Shown: positions 1-7,677 of the stretch, in pieces
How positions within the stretch are numbered: the stretch's first letter is position 1
Layout of the letters: each line of letters starts with the position of its first letter
Assembly (NCBI GenBank): GCA_041862635.1
Contig: JBGVTO010000055.1
Location: 1-34,177, forward strand
Direction of reading: 5' to 3'
Source: NIOZ-UU13 sp041862635
GTDB lineage: Bacteria; Planctomycetota; Phycisphaerae; Sedimentisphaerales; Anaerobacaceae
Length of the DNA: 34,177 nucleotides
Notes under the pieces: model-generated
Told to the model about the DNA's origin: nothing
What the model saw: the letters and a program-made list of their open reading frames with translations, nothing else
Database searches by the model: none
Translations under genes and position numbers: made by a program

Positions 1-80
1 GGCCACTCCCGCCAAAGACTCGAGCTTCCCTCTTTGATTCTATTATCGATGGTTCCTGCTGAGTTAGAGTACGAAGGCGT

Positions 81-163
81 GGTCGTATGTTCGAAACGCC
101 CCCCCGCTATGAACCCACGACCCAAAATCCAGGCCCGTTTTTCAGTTCAAAATCCCAGTTTCT
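81..163. repeat. Dispersed palindromic repeat, copy A with tail Y
   Basis: The first 43 bases form an imperfect palindrome. Arms near GGTCGTATGTTC and GAACCCACGACC flank a C-rich loop. Copies or halves recur at 7201, 13129, 27625 and 33839. The bases after the palindrome (124-163, 'tail Y') match the tail of the copy at 13129, but not the flank of the copies at 7201 and 33839. The element therefore looks modular. It contains TTCGAAAC, which resembles a tRNA T-loop, but no five-base-pair T stem or other tRNA arms could be drawn. Confidence 0.75.
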
Positions 164-349
164 CGAGAACGTTGGCAGCAGTCCGGCATAGCCAGTTCAC
201 CTAAAGTCTTAGCTGAGATTTTGATTTGTTCAATTGTCACGGGTGCGCTCCCGCTTTTGCTTAAATACATGCCTAACATTATAAGAAAGAGCAGCTTTAC
301 ATGACCTGCCCTTTGCTTTTAGGTATCTGCGCGGCCATGCAACATCGTC

Positions 350-598
350 TTACTCCGGGCTACTTGTCTCTGGGGTTCTAACATCAGACGCACAAGCATC
401 CGAGCCGTCGCACGCTTTACGTCGACAACCGTGCGACACGATCTGCGCTGTCAAACCGAATTCCTCCAGGGTACGAATCCATAGCGGGTTGTCGCAGACG
501 CCCACATTCAGGAGACTTCTGCCCGTTCGATAGGGGCACTCATTCTGACGCTCGCAGCCAATGACCGAACCTTGATATGGCTGGTCGGAACTCTCCAT
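350..598 (-). CDS. Cysteine-rich hypothetical protein, uncertain
   Basis: This 82-residue reading frame contains six cysteines (including CERQNECP and GCRRKACDGSDAC), spaced as in small metal-binding proteins. No family was recognised and there is no clear ribosome binding site before the ATG. The surrounding 3 kb is full of decayed fragments, so this could be a remnant or a chance frame. It is listed because the cysteine pattern and conserved-looking segments (RSLLNVGVCDNPLW) seem less random than other frames nearby. Confidence 0.3.
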   Translation of the reverse strand: MESSDQPYQGSVIGCERQNECPYRTGRSLLNVGVCDNPLWIRTLEEFGLTAQIVSHGCRRKACDGSDACASDVRTPETSSPE

Positions 599-648
599 GC
601 ATGTGAAATCAGGCCCCCACCAGAGTTTCCTTGTCAGAAAGGAGTAGA

Positions 649-765
649 GTGCTACTCGAACATGCCAAGGTCGATTATCCTATCAGGAGAATCCCGGTTA
701 CATCACAGGGCAAAGTGGTAGGCATTATCAGTAGGTCAGATATCCTTAAATGCATTCTCCAATGA
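649..765 (+). pseudogene. C-terminal fragment of a CBS-domain protein
   Basis: Translating from 649 gives 38 residues ending at a TGA, including RRIPVTSQGKVVGIISRSD and then ILKCIL. This is the typical second half of a CBS motif: a beta strand, then 'GKVVGIISRSDIL' and the closing helix. CBS pairs bind adenosyl ligands and regulate attached enzymes or channels. The frame is closed 43 bases upstream by a stop at 604-606, so only about half of one CBS motif survives. There is no start codon with a Shine-Dalgarno sequence, so it is called a 5'-truncated remnant. It is too short to name the parent protein. Confidence 0.55.
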
Positions 766-1389
766 TGGGATGAAGATATTGAGCTGGTCGGCTGGGCCTC
801 GAATAATACAGAACGATAGATAATATCCAAATAAATTTGAGTTTATGTTTAGCGTAACAAACGGATGCTTTTAGGAGTTTATCGCCCGTCAGCTTTCAAT
901 TTAAGCGCCTCACAGGCCATTCAAACGGTGAACTCGTCTTGAGGGGTATCATAAACAGACTTATTCGACTGCCCTCGCGCGTGCGCGTAAAAGCGCCCTG
1001 AAATTCGCTTATTATTTCTATCCGTCTGACCGTTAGCAGATGGTTTCTTAATCCAAAAACCGTGTTTTTCGCTCCTTTTTTAGGACTCACAGAACTCCTT
1101 TTTTTTATGGACTGTAAAAACTCTGAAAAAGCCTCCTTTTTCTGTTACGCCAGCTTTTTTCGGAAGTACAATTTTGGTTTCGCGGCGCAGACTTCTTATA
1201 TTTTAAATAATATCAAAAAAGTAAAGCATAATTGGGGGCAAGAAATATGAAAGCCAAGAATTTACTATTGTGGACGGTTGTGGCCGATTGTCTCAAATCG
1301 CACCGACAAATCCTTTTTAACCTTTTCCGGATTGCGAAGCAAAAGGAATTTACAAGGAATTACAAGGAATTTACAAAACCTCTAAATTC
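766..1389. other. No confident gene; AT-rich, short tandem repeat
   Basis: No reading frame here looks like a protein family. A frame starting at ATG 1247 after GGGGGC begins with a hydrophobic MKAKNLLLWTVV segment, which could be a truncated leader, but then runs into low-complexity sequence. Positions 1343-1374 hold three tandem copies of AAGGAATT(T)AC. Confidence 0.4.
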
Positions 1390-1692
1390 TCATTTCAGGA
1401 GCGTTTCAATGTGGGCCAGACTTTCTTGTTTCCTCTGGCTTTTGGATTTATCAAACTGCTTAGATTTTCCCTCTTTATCCGTGATGATGCAACGCCCGGC
1501 GGTTATCTTGACCTCTACCCCAGCATTATCAATCCTCATTGTGTAGATTGTACCAACACTCTCGCCTTCACTCTCTGCCTCTTCGGGTAGGCTTATCCGC
1601 AAAGGCACTATCTCCACACAATCCTCTTCCAGAACCGACTCACTACTTGTACACGACACACCCACAGGAGCCTCAAAATAAACTGCCCCCAA
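1390..1692 (-). CDS. Hypothetical acidic ORF, possibly a fragment
   Basis: A 100-residue frame with an acidic middle (EEDCVEIVPLRISLPEEAESEGES) and a charged C-terminus (ITDKEGKSKQFDKSKSQRK). The only available start is TTG, without a convincing ribosome binding site. The frame can be extended a few codons upstream to a TGA, so a truncated N-terminus is possible. No family was recognised. The region around it is decayed. Confidence 0.25.
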   Translation of the reverse strand: MGAVYFEAPVGVSCTSSESVLEEDCVEIVPLRISLPEEAESEGESVGTIYTMRIDNAGVEVKITAGRCIITDKEGKSKQFDKSKSQRKQESLAHIETLLK

Positions 1693-2321
1693 ATGCAGAA
1701 TAGCGAAATCTGCTGATGGTCATTATGTTCATGTTCCACTACCGCACACTAAAAGGTGGTTTTCCAAAATTATTTTCAGCACTTGACCCTAAGGGCAATT
1801 GAAGAAAAGGGCTAAAACGCAGCTGACAAATGGCTGCTTGGGATGACATTCCTCCTTGTGACATAAAGGTTTACATTAAGTTAGAAACTACCCTTTACAT
1901 CGTCATTAAGAGGGGGTGCGTCTTGAATTGAATCTCGCCGAGAAGGGTTCTCAAAAAATCCCGAAGTTTGAGAAACTATTGAACAAGTGGTTCGTATTCA
2001 AACCAACTCAATATTTAAGACGCCATATCTTCCTTGCTCGTATCAGCCATATGCTCCTGGAAGTTGTTGATTTCGATTGCGAATTTCTTGAACTCATACA
2101 TCCCCGCGTATTTCGTTATCTTGTCGATTGTCTGGCTGGGGCTGCAATGCGGGATGTTTGAGTTTGCTGACGATAATTTTTTGGCCCTGTCAAGTTTGCA
2201 GAAAGAGCCCCAACAGGCAGTGTCCGAAGAGCCTCGACAGACACCATCCGAGGCGTCTCAAGAGGCACGGAACGAGTTCCGTTGATTTATCACGGTTTGC
2301 TGTGGGCCCACGTGACCATCG
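1693..2321. other. No confident gene; possible membrane-protein tail
   Basis: Most of this stretch holds nothing recognisable. The plus frame at 2034-2285 has a hydrophobic stretch (AYFVILSIVWLGLQCG) followed by a polar tail rich in Glu, Gln and Ser. It could be the C-terminus of a lost membrane protein, but no family is evident. Confidence 0.3.
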
Positions 2322-2882
2322 ATGAGGCGTGGCAGGATGTCCATAAGGCACAAAGTTTGGGGTATCAAGTTCCTCAGGAATTCCTTATTGGTGTTATTGA
2401 GCCTCGATCTCCTTGTAGCGATCAGTCCTTGGCAAATTCCCCGCAGACACGAGATCTGCATTGATTCTAATGTGTTGTTGTTCGCCCTAATCACCACATT
2501 GGTCACGGGACTGTTATTTGGCCTGGCTCCGGTAATGCAGGCCCTACGGGTCAATATTAATCGGGTGCTCAATTCGCAAAGCAGCTATGCGACCGAAGAT
2601 ATCCGACATCGTCGTCTTCGCAGCCTATTGGTAATCGGTGAAGTGGCACTTGCACTAGTCCTATTAGTCGGTGCAGGGCTTCTGATGAGAAGTTTTGTCA
2701 ACCTCCAAAACCCTGATCTGGGCTTTGATGCTAAGAATCTCTTAATAGCTTCAGTTTCTCTGCCTGACTCAAAGTTCCCGAACGAATCTCAAGCGACTGC
2801 GGCCGTGGATGAGTTTGTTGAACGGGTGATATCCGAACGAAAACTACATGTGCGGAATCTGCGGGTACAAGGATATGTGTGA
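2322..2882 (+). pseudogene. MacB/FtsX-type ABC transporter permease fragment
   Basis: From about 2370 the translation matches the signature of permeases of the MacB/FtsX class, especially the large 'ADOP' type. It has a membrane segment ending GLLFGLAPVMQALR, then RLRSLLVIGEVALALVLLVGAGLLMRSF as the next membrane helix, then 'GFDAKNLLIASVSLPDSKFP', the start of a periplasmic domain. The parent proteins are usually about 800 residues. Here only about 160 residues around one linker and helix survive, with no N-terminal half and a stop at 2880. There is no ATPase gene beside it. It is a truncated, non-functional remnant. Family recognition is secure; the reason for truncation is unknown. Confidence 0.75.
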
Positions 2883-3034
2883 GAAGTGGTGAAACTTCTG
2901 GAAATTGGCATCGCGAATCGAGACTAACCGGTTCCGGCATAAGTCAACTCCGCCTCAAGATTGCTCACATAGTTCCTGTAAGTCTCAGATGCTTAATGTC
3001 GCGATTTATTTGTTGAACAGATTAGCGTGTGCGT

Positions 3035-3439
3035 TTACTCAAGAAAATTTAGGATGCGATCCCTTAACTTATCTGGTTGTAGAGTTTGGCACTCCCACAC
3101 AGTTAAAACCTTCCATCCCAAATTTCGCAATCTCCGCAGATTTCGTTTATGCCTCTCTTTATTTGCACGAAGTTTGGGAAGCCAGTAGCTAAGCCGTGAT
3201 TTTGGGCTTCGGCGTCCGAGGTGGCAGTTGTGCCTGTGCCACCAGCAGCCGTGCACAAAAATAACCTTTTTATGGCACGGCATTACGATATCAGGGCATC
3301 CAGGGAGGTCGCTTCTATGGAGTCTATAACGATACCCGTAACTATGAATAAGCCTTCGCACCACCATCTCCGGCGTTGTATCCTTTTTCCTGATCCGTGA
3401 CATGCAGTAAGAACGCTGTTTTTTGGTAAGGACGTCCAT
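3035..3439 (-). CDS. vsr: Very short patch repair (Vsr) endonuclease
   Basis: This protein nicks DNA 5' of the T in T:G mismatches that arise when 5-methylcytosine deaminates, protecting the sites of its partner methyltransferase. The ATG at 3439 is chosen over an upstream TTG at 3451. The 134 residues start with the typical LTKKQRSYCMSRIRKKDTTPE. The metal-site aspartate lies in PGCPDIV (D50). The zinc and active-site stretch is FVHGCWWHRHNC (H63-C72), followed by WECQ near the end. It is slightly shorter than E. coli Vsr (156 aa). It is the last gene of a four-gene minus-strand operon directly after the cytosine methyltransferase, the usual pairing. Confidence in the family is high; the cognate recognition site is unknown. 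Confidence 0.95.
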   Translation of the reverse strand: MDVLTKKQRSYCMSRIRKKDTTPEMVVRRLIHSYGYRYRLHRSDLPGCPDIVMPCHKKVIFVHGCWWHRHNCHLGRRSPKSRLSYWLPKLRANKERHKRNLRRLRNLGWKVLTVWECQTLQPDKLRDRILNFLE

Positions 3440-3481
3440 GGAAGACCCCAATTTTATCTCTTCTGATACATGGCGGTAATG

Positions 3482-4759
3482 TCAAACGGCTGGCAGCAGT
3501 TTCTCAAGGACCAGTCGAGCAACTTTCACGTTCACGGCATTCCCAAGCGCAGCCATAGCCGCCGTGCAACTGGGGAAATGCTTTAATTCCTCCATAGACT
3601 GAAGGCGAGCACATTCTTTAACCGTCATATATCGTCTTTCCCACCCAACTATAGGCACTTGGGTTGTGGTCATCGCGATCAGAGACGGTGCAGTTGTTGG
3701 ACGTTTGACCCTCACGCCAGAGGCCCTAAACTGAATTATATACTTCCATATATCTCGTTCCTCCCCCTTGCAGTTCCATTCCAGCTTCTGCAGACTCGGT
3801 GGAAATCGCCGAATTTTATTCAGCCATGGGTTAATCCACTCTTTGTGTCTATTGTACAACTCTCTGTTCTTTCTTATAAACTCTTGCTTCCAAGGTGGGA
3901 ATGCATTTTTCTCTGCGCGAGCATAGTTGGGCACATGCTGCATTATGTCTCGCCTAAGTCTGTAGTTAAGCTTTTCGCCGCATGCTCCCCGTTTTCTCTG
4001 TAATGTTTTTACAGGCACCCTATATAAAGAGTCTTGCTTGTATGGATATGATGCGCCGAACTCCATGCTCCAGATGGGGTAAGAAGGCAGTTGTTCATCT
4101 TGGGGAAATGCCTCAAGAAACACCTGCCATGTCTCTAAGCACTCGATGACCTGCTTGCTTAGAGGCAAAGCTTCTTTTGGATTCTTGTCCAAAACCACCC
4201 TAATCGACAGATCCTCGCCGTTTGTTTGCGGAGCGGGCCATTGAAAACCATTCAATCCTCCGAGCCGCCCAACCATGTACATTCTTTCCCTTATTTGGGG
4301 CACGCCAAATCTATGCGGAGAAAGCTGAGCATGCCTTACGTCGTATCCCAGTTTTTCTAGGGCTTTTTTGACCTTGGCGTAGGTGTTACCTTCATCGTGT
4401 CTAACAAAATGTGCGACGTTTTCTAAGACCACAAACTCCGGCCGGCAGCGTCGCAATATCTCTATAACATTGAAGAATACCGTGCCCCGGATGAAGTCTT
4501 TCAAACCCATTTGATCCCCGGCCTTGGAAAAAGGCTGACAAGGAAAACCAGCGCAAAGAAGGTCATGCCTTGGGATTTTCTTATGGTTTATTTCCCTTAT
4601 ATCCCCAGCAGGTAAGATTCCAAAGTTGGATTCGTATGTTGCTCGGAGTTGCTTGTCTATCTCGCAAGCGAAAACACATCTCCCCCCTAATGCACTTGCA
4701 GCCAAATGAAATCCACCAAGGCCTGCGAATAGGTCAACAAACTTCATATTATTTGTCAC
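3482..4759 (-). CDS. DNA (cytosine-5-)-methyltransferase
   Basis: The 425-residue protein transfers a methyl group from S-adenosylmethionine to C5 of cytosine within a specific DNA site. The conserved motifs appear in order: motif I FVDLFAGLGG (residues 7-16), motif IV PCQPFS with catalytic Cys74, motif VI ENV (E113), motif VIII QIRER (155-159), and motif X GNAVNVKVA near the C-terminus. Between VIII and IX lies a target-recognition region of roughly 190-370. All catalytic motifs look intact. Its ATG overlaps the TGA of the upstream PD-(D/E)xK-like gene by 4 bases, and Vsr follows 42 bases downstream. An operon with Vsr and a nuclease-like gene points to restriction-modification or a defence role. 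Target sequence cannot be read from the protein. Confidence 0.96.
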   Translation of the reverse strand: MTNNMKFVDLFAGLGGFHLAASALGGRCVFACEIDKQLRATYESNFGILPAGDIREINHKKIPRHDLLCAGFPCQPFSKAGDQMGLKDFIRGTVFFNVIEILRRCRPEFVVLENVAHFVRHDEGNTYAKVKKALEKLGYDVRHAQLSPHRFGVPQIRERMYMVGRLGGLNGFQWPAPQTNGEDLSIRVVLDKNPKEALPLSKQVIECLETWQVFLEAFPQDEQLPSYPIWSMEFGASYPYKQDSLYRVPVKTLQRKRGACGEKLNYRLRRDIMQHVPNYARAEKNAFPPWKQEFIRKNRELYNRHKEWINPWLNKIRRFPPSLQKLEWNCKGEERDIWKYIIQFRASGVRVKRPTTAPSLIAMTTTQVPIVGWERRYMTVKECARLQSMEELKHFPSCTAAMAALGNAVNVKVARLVLEKLLPAV

Positions 4760-5595
4760 CCCGTATTACTCAGTTCTGCGCGTACCCAGCGCGCTAATGC
4801 TTTCTCAAGGCTCGTATCCAGCGTCTCGTGGGATAGCAAGTTTATGATTCTGACCCTGTCAAACAGAATACCTGCTTCTCTCGACACATCGTGCCAAAGC
4901 GCGTCCGAGATTATACAGGGCACAGCAAAGGCAGTAATCGGATTACAAGCCCAACGTACGTACTGTTCCCAAGATCCAATAGGCAACTCGGTTGTCTTAG
5001 ATCGCCAGTCCTGACCGGCTGCACATTGCAACAGGACGACTATTTGGTTAGACCTCTGCTCTTCAAACGGTTTCCAGCCCACGACGTCAACCCCCCGGTC
5101 CTTATATACTGCCCTTGGGGGCTCCGCAAAACGCTCATTCAGCCGTATAGCCAGCTCTACTACTCTATCCTTGATAGAAGAACGTCCGCCAGCCTCAACC
5201 GGCCATCCGAACACAACAGCATCCCCACACAGATATTTTTTAACCGCGACGGCGGTCATTCGCTCGAAAATCTTTGCTGTTTTCCTTCGGGTCCTGCCGA
5301 TGCCAAGGAGCGACATCAGCAAGCATGCCATATATGGGATCTTAGCGCTAAAATCTGCACATATCTCTACTGATAGTGAATCAACCTTAAATGGCGGCTG
5401 CACGTACAGTTTTTCCCTCGAACTCAACTCGCGCCATACATCGCCTAGAAAGGCCTCATCTGGTTCTCCGCCCGTCTGTTGCTCGATAAAACGGCTAATT
5501 CTTGTTCTGGACAGCACTTGCTCGGTTGTAGCCACAGCCAGTTCGACCCAGTCTGCGACAGAGAGGGCCGAGTCTGGGTTCGGAATCGGAATCAT
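4756..5595 (-). CDS. PD-(D/E)xK-like putative nuclease of the R-M operon
   Basis: The 279-residue protein has no secure family name. Its C-terminal half contains RGVDVVGWKPF (D170) followed about 20 residues later by IVVLLQCAAGQDW (Q190). This is the spacing of a PD-(D/E)xK nuclease core in which Q replaces the usual E; I recall similar 'QCA' proteins near restriction and defence genes. The second acidic residue and lysine are not obvious, so catalysis is an inference. The N-terminal 120 residues are helical and may sense or bind. It overlaps both neighbours by 4 bases (ATGA), implying coupled translation with the ParB-like gene and methyltransferase. It is the best candidate for the restriction subunit of this operon. 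Confidence 0.6.
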   Translation of the reverse strand: MIPIPNPDSALSVADWVELAVATTEQVLSRTRISRFIEQQTGGEPDEAFLGDVWRELSSREKLYVQPPFKVDSLSVEICADFSAKIPYMACLLMSLLGIGRTRRKTAKIFERMTAVAVKKYLCGDAVVFGWPVEAGGRSSIKDRVVELAIRLNERFAEPPRAVYKDRGVDVVGWKPFEEQRSNQIVVLLQCAAGQDWRSKTTELPIGSWEQYVRWACNPITAFAVPCIISDALWHDVSREAGILFDRVRIINLLSHETLDTSLEKALARWVRAELSNTG

Positions 5596-6740
5596 TTTTT
5601 CCCTCCTACAGTCTCCAAAAGGTGCTGAACAGTCTCTCTGATTTGGTCGACCTGTCTAATTACATCCACGCTTGTTTTGTGACGGTGAATTACACCCAAT
5701 GCACCCTCCAACTTTTTATTCGCTAAAACAAGATACCTTATCACCATTTGCTCCTCCCCGCCGCTTAACTCATAGGCATCTTCTAGGTCTCGAGTTCGTC
5801 TCAAATGCTCCACGGCCTCAGTGCTTTCTACTACGTGTGTGAGGTATCTTGTTATATCTCTAGATTCTTTTATAACGGGCCTTCTTTGGCCATCACCATA
5901 TAGCCAAGATATCAGGTCGTTCAAATTATCCAATTTGTTTTTAGGGACAGGTGCTTTCGTATTGATTTCTTTGGCACTCGTGGGGATTCCTAGAAATCGC
6001 TTAATCTTACCTTGCCCGAATGCCAACATTATAAACGAGAAGTTGACCTCTACAGGCTTTGGATTCAAATCGAATTCCTCTTTTGCCTGCTCCAGCATTC
6101 TGTAACATATGTAATTTTTCCTTGCTGAGCCCTGTGTATCCCCAATTTGCGCCTCAACGTTTTCAAGGCGAGTTCCGCCCTCAACGAGGCTCGCGACATA
6201 TCTGGCTTTAGCATAAGCATCCCACTTTTGAATCCCAACTATATGTCTAACCCCGAGATATGGAACAACTTCATTACGTCTCACATATACAATTGCCGGA
6301 ATTACTTTCAAATTTTCAATAATCTCAGCACGCAGCGCGGGCCAGTGTTTTATTTTTAGTTTGACTCTTTGGGTTGCATCTAAGAGTATCTTGATCGCCG
6401 CAAGCCGTCGATTGCCTTCGACTACAGTAAATTCTGTGTCTGGCTTTTGGATGAAGTCTATAAAATCCTTCGATGCAATCGTTGTTTTACTTAATCGCGA
6501 CGGTATCTTCTCAGGTATCACCACTACCGGCTCTTCATCAAAGTATCCATTTTGCGCCATCGACTCTGCTATCTCGTCTAAGTTGAAGCCACGATAGAGT
6601 GCCTCAAGGACTTCTGCCTCGCCTTTGCCCTGTATATCAGCCGGTAGCCGCGGATTATGTCTATCTAGGTGAAGGCGTTCTATTTCGATAGATATCTGAG
6701 GCCGCCTTTTTCCAAAGGCTGGCTCTTTTTTCTTTCCCAT
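5592..6740 (-). CDS. ParB/Srx-fold N-terminal domain protein
   Basis: This 382-residue protein is first in the four-gene operon. Residues about 16-125 resemble a ParB N-terminal (ParB/Srx) domain: an opening RLHLDRHNPRLP segment, an 'LAESMAQNGYF'-like helix (57-67), VVVIPE, and the hallmark EGNRRLAAIK (108-117), the nucleotide-binding ParB box. A helical middle and a coiled C-terminus (to RETVQHLLETVGGKK) follow. It is not a chromosome-segregation ParB: it lacks a linked ParA, and its downstream genes are nuclease and methyltransferase. In such contexts ParB-fold proteins can be CTPases or nucleases; which applies here is unknown. GGAG precedes the ATG by 7 bases. I infer it is the regulatory or DNA-loading part of the module. 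Confidence 0.8.
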   Translation of the reverse strand: MGKKKEPAFGKRRPQISIEIERLHLDRHNPRLPADIQGKGEAEVLEALYRGFNLDEIAESMAQNGYFDEEPVVVIPEKIPSRLSKTTIASKDFIDFIQKPDTEFTVVEGNRRLAAIKILLDATQRVKLKIKHWPALRAEIIENLKVIPAIVYVRRNEVVPYLGVRHIVGIQKWDAYAKARYVASLVEGGTRLENVEAQIGDTQGSARKNYICYRMLEQAKEEFDLNPKPVEVNFSFIMLAFGQGKIKRFLGIPTSAKEINTKAPVPKNKLDNLNDLISWLYGDGQRRPVIKESRDITRYLTHVVESTEAVEHLRRTRDLEDAYELSGGEEQMVIRYLVLANKKLEGALGVIHRHKTSVDVIRQVDQIRETVQHLLETVGGKK

Positions 6741-7023
6741 AGTTCTACTCCTTCAACCGAATACAACTATATCCGAAAGTTGCCAAACACGCAAAGGCCA
6801 GTTTGCATGCCGATTACCAATGATTCAAACCACATATTTCGACCTAACGTTTCTATTGGGTCTATTGTGAATAAATTATCTTTGTCTCGAAGGAATGTCA
6901 ATCTCAATCCTTACTTAATACTTGGTGTGTTGTATTTAATAAAGGTTAATGGGAAGGCCATCAAATATCAAGGGATGTGCAAGAAAATGATAAAAGCTGG
7001 AATTCCTTTAACAAATCGCAGGC

Positions 7024-7146
7024 CTATTCAAGCTCTTCTTTTTCGACCTCTATCTCTGCCTGGTTGATTGCTTCCTTCATCCAAACGAGGGCTACACGTG
7101 CGGCATCTGTGGTTATGTAGGAATGTGGGAGAAGTGTTGAAAACGC
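7024..7146 (-). pseudogene. C-terminal protein fragment, unidentified
   Basis: About 40 codons end at a TAG and read as a plausible protein tail (YITTDAARVALVWMKEA, then an acidic QAEIEVEKEELE). No start codon with a ribosome binding site is near, so it would be a 5'-truncated remnant. The family is not known. It sits between the ParB-like operon and a repeat copy. Confidence 0.25.
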
Positions 7147-7200
7147 ATGTTTGTAGCTATGTAGTTTTGATAGAGTTCAGTTCCGCTTCCAAATTTGTAA

Positions 7201-7370
7201 TCGTAGGTTCATAGCGGGGGCGCGTTTCGAACATACGACCTATCAGTTCTTTGTGTCGGGGTCTGCGTGGCCGACAATAGATAAGTCTTAGATGTGTAAA
7301 GAGTTACAGAAGTTAGCGTCTCCTGTAAACCGACAACTCCGACATTCATTAAGGGCTGAGAAGGCCCGTA
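7201..7370. repeat. 170-bp repeat, copy B (inverted relative to 33709-33881)
   Basis: The first 40 bases are the palindromic core (TCGTAGGTTC...GAACATACGACC). The next 130 bases form 'extension X'. The reverse complement of 33709-33881 matches it with about 7 mismatches in 170 positions, counted by eye. Homology stops at both ends, so the unit has defined borders. Read as protein, one frame gives GRRFIAGARFEHTTYQ, the kind of spurious peptide that dispersed repeats often produce in databases. Confidence 0.9.
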
Positions 7371-7471
7371 GTCAGCAGGGCGGGAAACTTCCCTATTTCA
7401 CATAATACTAAACTCATATATGTAAAAAGCAGAGAAAAATGTAATTATCTGCGTGAAGTGGCTAAAAGGTA

Positions 7472-7499
7472 TTGCATTTTCGGTTTTGATTCCTATAAT
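7472..7499 (+). promoter_or_regulatory. Candidate sigma-70 promoter for the M36 peptidase
   Basis: A perfect TATAAT lies at 7494-7499. It is 16 bases downstream of TTGCAT (7472-7477, three of six consensus -35 bases). Transcription would start near 7506 and leave a 5' leader of about 170 bases before the ATG at 7678. It is the only good -10 box in the gap. Confidence 0.45.
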
Positions 7500-7677
7500 G
7501 CCAAAACATGAACAACTGGGAGATATATCTGGTGGAATATTCAAAAAGACCCTGAGGGAGCTATTCACATGAGCCATTGTCTTTTAATAGGGTCAAAACG
7601 CGGCCCAAATCACAAACATCCGTTACAGATTCTTTCTGTTGGTGCCATTGGCAGAACTTTTGAAAGGAGAGGATAAA

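Noticed and set aside
81..124. tRNA-like TTCGAAAC in the dispersed palindrome
   Set aside because: No five-pair T stem, anticodon or acceptor arms can be drawn, and the repeats are palindromic rather than cloverleaf-shaped.
1343..1374. Tandem AAGGAATTTAC repeat as an origin iteron array
   Set aside because: Three imperfect copies with no Rep gene or AT-rich unwinding region of note beside them.
6741..6800. Promoter before the ParB-like operon on the minus strand
   Set aside because: Possible -10 elements (TATAGT) lack a -35 box at a sensible distance; evidence too weak to list.
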